A stretch of 34,729 bases of DNA from Candidatus Nitrosopumilus sp. (lineage in GTDB: Archaea > Thermoproteota > Nitrososphaeria > Nitrososphaerales > Nitrosopumilaceae): positions 1 through 34,729 of the forward strand of contig RKRY01000072.1 of assembly GCA_007571135.1 (NCBI GenBank). Reading direction: 5' to 3'. This document shows, piece after piece, positions 32,158 through 34,729 of the stretch. The stretch's first letter is position 1, and every line of letters starts with the position of its first letter. The translations under genes were made by a program, and so were the position numbers. Under the pieces are notes generated by a model. The model saw only the letters and a program-made list of their open reading frames with translations, did no database searches and had not been told where the DNA came from.

Positions 32158-33138
32158 TCATTTTTGCGCGTTCCCGCTTCCTGTTAAATGTTGAACATCG
32201 TCACGCATTTCATGTCCGGCATATAAGATAAAGACATCATCAAGAGTGGGTTTTGTTAGAGAAATAGAAGCAACTTTTATTGAGAGATCATTTGTAATCT
32301 GGAAAATTTTTGGAATTACTTCTGTTCCATTTGATGCAAACATGGTAAACTTGTTCTGATCATGGCTTATCTTTGAGACATGTTCTAATTTTTCGAATTC
32401 GGGTTGAACGGATTCAGGATTTTTATAATTGTCTAAAATAATTGTGATTACCTCATGTCCCACTGCATTTTTCATGTTTTCGGGAGAATCGATAATTTGG
32501 ATTCTCCCGCCATCAATAATTCCAATTCGATCGCACAACTGATCCGCCTCTTCCATGTAGTGGGTAGTAAGAAAAATTGTCATGTCAAATTCTTCACGAA
32601 TTTTCTTGATGTATTCCCAGATCTTCCTCCTAGTTTGGATATCTAGGCCAACTGTAGGCTCGTCTAAGAACAAAACCTTGGGGCGATGCAATAACCCACC
32701 GGCAATATCTAGCCGTTTTCGCATTCCACCAGAATAGGTCACAACGGCCTCGTTTTGTTTGTCAGTCAGCTCTATCAAATCCAAAACATCGTCAATTCTA
32801 GAATCAATTTTATGAGTTGGAATGTGATTAAGCTTTGCTTGAAGAAGAAGGTTTTCTCGTCCTGTCAGATATTCATCAACAGTTGTCTCTTGTTGAACAT
32901 ATCCAATTCTCTCCCTAACCTTTTTTGGATTTTCTGATACGTCAAATCCTGAAATCAGTGCCTTTCCAGAAGTTGGCCTTAACAAAGTTGTAAGAACCAT
33001 CATTGTAGTACTTTTTCCAGCCCCGTTTGATCCTAGGAACCCAAATATTTCTCCAGTTTCGACTGTAAATGAGACATCGTTGACTGCAGTCACATCCCCA
33101 AATGATTTTACAAGAGATTGTGTTTCTATCGAATGCAA
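32158..33138 (-). CDS. ABC-2 exporter ATPase (DrrA-like)
   Basis: About 326 residues. Walker A GSNGAGKSTTM, signature YSGGMRKRLD, Walker B VLFLDEPTVGLD, switch histidine in LTTHYMEEADQL, plus the C-terminal ~80-residue domain typical of drug-exporter ATPases (VASISLTKPTLDDVFI). The track ORF starts with TTG at 33159, but the TATA-like TTTATAATT at 33162-33170 would place transcription start near 33140. I therefore prefer the TTG at 33138 (HSIETQSLVKSFGD). Forms a two-gene operon with the permease. Confidence 0.92.
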   Translation of the reverse strand: MHSIETQSLVKSFGDVTAVNDVSFTVETGEIFGFLGSNGAGKSTTMMVLTTLLRPTSGKALISGFDVSENPKKVRERIGYVQQETTVDEYLTGRENLLLQAKLNHIPTHKIDSRIDDVLDLIELTDKQNEAVVTYSGGMRKRLDIAGGLLHRPKVLFLDEPTVGLDIQTRRKIWEYIKKIREEFDMTIFLTTHYMEEADQLCDRIGIIDGGRIQIIDSPENMKNAVGHEVITIILDNYKNPESVQPEFEKLEHVSKISHDQNKFTMFASNGTEVIPKIFQITNDLSIKVASISLTKPTLDDVFILYAGHEMRDDVQHLTGSGNAQK

Positions 33139-33161
33139 TATTTTGAACGTTTTTTTCAATT

Positions 33162-33170
33162 ATAAATTGC
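33162..33170 (-). promoter_or_regulatory. TATA box of the ABC exporter operon
   Basis: TTTATAATT on the minus strand lies 24-32 bp upstream of the TTG at 33138, implying a leaderless transcript. Confidence 0.5.
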
Positions 33171-33203
33171 TAAGTATTGATTCAGTCAATCAGTCTTCCC
33201 AGA

Positions 33204-33373
33204 CGTAGTGATCCCGATTGACAATCACTTATCATTTTGTCAAAAGACGGACCCGGTTAAGTCGCCACGAGTATTCTCAGCAACATCTCTGACACGTTTG
33301 CCCCTCTCCGTCCCATGTCAGGAAGCACGTCATCAGCGTACTTATGATTAACAATCACTTATCATTTTGTCAA
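33204..33373. repeat. Direct repeat at the IS left end, about 37-40 bp, 93-bp spacer
   Basis: 33204-33243 and 33337-33373 share gatt-acaatcacttatcattttgtcaa, with looser matches before it (cgtagtgatccc versus cgtacttat). The copies are about 130 bp apart. The 93-bp spacer contains cccggttaagtcgcc, also present at an end of the element at 21115. Larger than the other duplications, so it may be a different event, or the second copy may be a subterminal transposase-binding repeat. Confidence 0.75.
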
Positions 33374-33873
33374 CAAAGACTGATCGAAAGGCATGGATCG
33401 CAGTACGTCCTGCATACTCCATGGTTAAATCAAAAATAACACTTGCCGAATGCGGTTTCCTCAGGGGCATCGGTGCGGCGCGGCTGCGCCGGATGCACAA
33501 AGAGGAGAGGAATCCCAAGGCAAGGGACAGGCTGCTGTCATACGCCATGAGAAAGGAGGGAATGCCGGTGTACGCCATAGCTGACTCCCTTAACAAGCCG
33601 TACTCTACCATACGCGACTGGCTGGGGCGGGCAGTAAAAAACGGCCTTGGCGGCATATACGACGAGACAAGGGGAGTAGAGTATGCCGTCGTCAGCATAT
33701 ACGACATACTGCACAGGATGGGCTTCTCCTCTCGCGCAGGCCGGGGCCAAGACACCCAGAATCAGCCTCAGAATCCGCACAAACGGCGTTTAAAAAAAAG
33801 CTAGAAGGGAGGTGAGATACCATGCCGCAAGGTGATACAGGCCATGCACTTGACGAGGCATCCCACATCACAG

Positions 33874-33984
33874 GGTGGAACACCCAGAACGGGCGGTACC
33901 CGGTCGGCAGCTCTCTGTACCATCACAACATTGTCTTAGTTAAGAGAGGTGGAACACCCAGAACGGGCGGTACCCGGTCGGCAG
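33874..33984. repeat. Repeat-spacer-repeat, 37 bp / 37 bp / 37 bp
   Basis: Identical copies at 33874-33910 and 33948-33984 (starting ggtggaacacccagaacggg) surround the unique spacer 33911-33947. Flanking bases differ on both sides, so the ends are sharp. The 74-bp addition shifts the transposase frame; deleting it restores TGWNTQNGRYPVGRPVTTPV. Clean evidence for insertion into a once-intact gene. Confidence 0.93.
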
Positions 33985-34074
33985 GCCGGTGACAACACCT
34001 GTCAGCCTGTCAGGAAAAAGATTCCACTCGTTTGGCGCACTGCACTGGGAGGTTTGTGTGCCGGTTCGCAGAGA

Positions 34075-34185
34075 GGGCCAACAGTGGGAGATTTATCGCG
34101 TTTCTGGAGGCAACTGCTCGATCCGCTCGTATTGCTGAGTCTGGGTTGGGGGCCAACAACGAGAGATTTATCGCGTTTCTGGAGG
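34075..34185. repeat. Repeat-spacer-repeat, 36 bp / 39 bp / 36 bp
   Basis: 34075-34110 and 34150-34185 match at 33 of 36 positions; all three differences are transitions near the left end. The spacer 34111-34149 is unique. The insertion is 75 bp and in frame, producing RFIAFLE twice, 25 residues apart. Deletion restores ANNERFIAFLEELHRRFGKV. Confidence 0.9.
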
Positions 34186-34517
34186 AGCTGCACCGCAGGT
34201 TCGGCAAGGTCCTGATATACCTTGACAACACAGGATGGCACAAGTCTGTTGCGGTAAAGGAATATCTTGACGATCACGGAGGCGATGTCGTGTTGAGGTA
34301 CCTCCCACCGTACACGCCGGAGATCAACCCGGTGGAGGTACAGCGACGCTCCATCCGCAAGGCCACAGGCAACAGACTGTACGAAAGCACAGATGAGAGG
34401 AAGTAGTCGATTCGTACAATGCTGGAGAACGGCGAGGTCAGGTCTGTCAAGATGAGTAGATATCTAACCTAGGCACTACGCAGGCATGATGGCAGGCGTA
34501 ATGTCTGCAATCCTCAC

Positions 34518-34530
34518 AAAAAATTTAAGG
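34518..34530 (+). promoter_or_regulatory. TATA-like box for the 32-residue zinc-ribbon gene
   Basis: aaaaaatttaagg lies about 22-34 bp upstream of the ATG at 34552, as expected for a leaderless archaeal gene. Confidence 0.5.
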
Positions 34531-34551
34531 GCCAAAATAAGAAGTGCTCTA

Positions 34552-34650
34552 ATGAAAGGGCTTTGTCAAAAATGTCACTCTTCAAATGTAGAAATCGCAG
34601 TGATTGAAGGAATTCCAGTTTGTGAAACGTGTGTCAAAAAAGCAGAGTGA
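34552..34650 (+). CDS. Tiny zinc-ribbon protein, 32 residues
   Basis: Too short for the ORF track. MKGLCQKCHSSNVEIAVIEG continues to IPVCETCVKKAE and a TGA. Two CxxC pairs (CQKC and CETC) 17 residues apart form a complete minimal zinc ribbon. A TATA-like box sits at leaderless distance. It starts about 70 bp after the IS element and converges on the partial gene at 34654. The function is unknown; such mini zinc ribbons can act in transcription or translation, which is inference. Confidence 0.7.
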   Translation: MKGLCQKCHSSNVEIAVIEGIPVCETCVKKAE

Positions 34651-34653
34651 GTA

Positions 34654-34729
34654 TTATTTGAAGACTCTTGTTTTTCTCTTCAAAAAACCATTGTTTGATC
34701 TACGTCCACATCCATACTCACATTCCGTA
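34654..34729 (-). CDS. C-terminal end of a Cys-containing protein, partial
   Basis: The minus strand is open from the window edge to a TAA at 34654-34656. The last 24 residues read TECEYGCGRRSNNGFLKRKT then RVFK. The CEYGC motif and basic tail suggest a zinc-binding end, but too little is visible to name it. It converges on the tiny zinc-ribbon gene with a 3-bp gap. Its start and main domain lie beyond the window. Confidence 0.5.
   Translation of the reverse strand, partial: TECEYGCGRRSNNGFLKRKTRVFK

Larger units (their letters stand above)
33421..34472 (+). pseudogene. IS630-family transposase, multiply disrupted
   Basis: Starts at ATG 33421 with a helix-turn-helix N-terminus (MPVYAIADSLNKPYSTIRDW). 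A frameshift near 33735 moves the reading to RPGPRHPESASESAQ and FKKKLE. A TGA at 33813-33815 follows, then MPQGDTGHALDEASHITGWN with the first catalytic Asp. A 74-bp duplication at 33874-33984 shifts the frame to PVTTPVSLSGKRFHSFGAL. A shift near 34050 leads to RFVCRFAERAN. An in-frame 75-bp duplication follows, then FGKVLIYLDNTGWHKS (second Asp) and LPPYTPEINPVEVQ (Glu). A TAG at 34404 stops it before the native end SIRTMLENGEV...YLT at 34472. All three DDE acids remain, but the gene is dead. Confidence 0.9.
33204..34480 (+). mobile_element. Inactivated IS630-type insertion sequence
   Basis: 1277 bp from cgtagtgatcccgattg on the left to aacctaggcactacg on the right. The short ends CGTAGTG/CACTACG match, and the right end (gtctgtcaagatg...cctaggcactacg) is shared with both MITEs. 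It contains one transposase pseudogene. GC is visibly higher than in the neighbouring genes. It has grown through three internal duplications (33204-33373, 33874-33984, 34075-34185); without them it would be near 1.0 kb, the usual IS630 size. All three elements of this family in the window are flanked by CG on both sides. Confidence 0.8.

Noticed and set aside
1-34729. tRNA or rRNA genes
   Set aside because: No T-loop (GTTCRANNC) plus matching acceptor stem seen in intergenic DNA, and no rRNA-like stretches; a covariance search would be needed to exclude atypical ncRNAs.

Overview
ORGANISM. The window looks like a chromosomal segment of an ammonia-oxidising archaeon (Thaumarchaeota/Nitrososphaerota, probably Nitrosopumilales). 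The basis is: AT-rich DNA with archaeal TATA-like boxes 24-30 bp upstream of start codons that have no ribosome binding site (leaderless genes); archaeal-type phosphoglycerate kinase; a SufB/SufD/SufS/SufU set; hemL-hemC-cobA-hemD; SbtA/SbtB-type bicarbonate uptake; and a PstS ending in the W-rich tail common on thaumarchaeal exported proteins. No tRNA, rRNA, cas gene or CRISPR array was found. The genus is inference.

LAYOUT. 1-746: truncated lysine-rich coiled-coil gene with a hexapeptide tandem repeat. 747-2334: a graveyard of decayed IS630-type transposase, a 90-bp MITE and short repeats. 2335-4998: small conserved gene, PAP2 phosphatase, pgk, zinc-ribbon protein. 4651-9521 (minus): suf operon sufB-sufD-sufS-sufU-zinc ribbon, without sufC. 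9788-14458: a basic protein, then a minus-strand operon sixA-ppx-tmk-tmk-like-CHAD with a polyphosphate/phosphoryl theme. 14546-18316 (minus): hemL-hemC-cobA-hemD, overlapping by a few bases. 18317-19487: decayed DNA. 19488-20563 (minus): arsenate reductase plus aquaporin, with an HxlR-type regulator nearby. 21842-26667 (minus): pstC-pstA-pstB-phoU followed by sbtA-sbtB. 26780-27829 (plus): divergent AbrB/PhoU-type phosphate regulator. 28386-33138 (minus): pstS, an exported NHL-HYR-RTX protein, and an ABC-2 exporter. 33204-34480: an inactivated IS630-type element. 34552-34729: a tiny zinc-ribbon gene and the end of another Cys-containing gene.

HOW IT FITS TOGETHER. Much of the window concerns oxyanion and carbon supply: high-affinity phosphate import and its regulators, arsenate detoxification (needed because arsenate enters through phosphate transporters), polyphosphate turnover and bicarbonate uptake. 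Fe-S assembly and tetrapyrrole synthesis supply cofactors.

MOST INTERESTING SIGNAL. Five places carry the same architecture: a local sequence of 36-37 bp is duplicated around a unique 33-39 bp 'spacer' (total 70-75 bp added each time). The five repeats are unrelated to each other. Four of the five sit inside dead transposase genes, where deleting one repeat plus spacer restores protein homology. This is what a Cas1-Cas2-like integrase would leave when inserting short DNA fragments at non-CRISPR sites with a ~37-bp target duplication. No such enzyme is encoded in the window, so the mechanism is inference; the duplications are directly visible.
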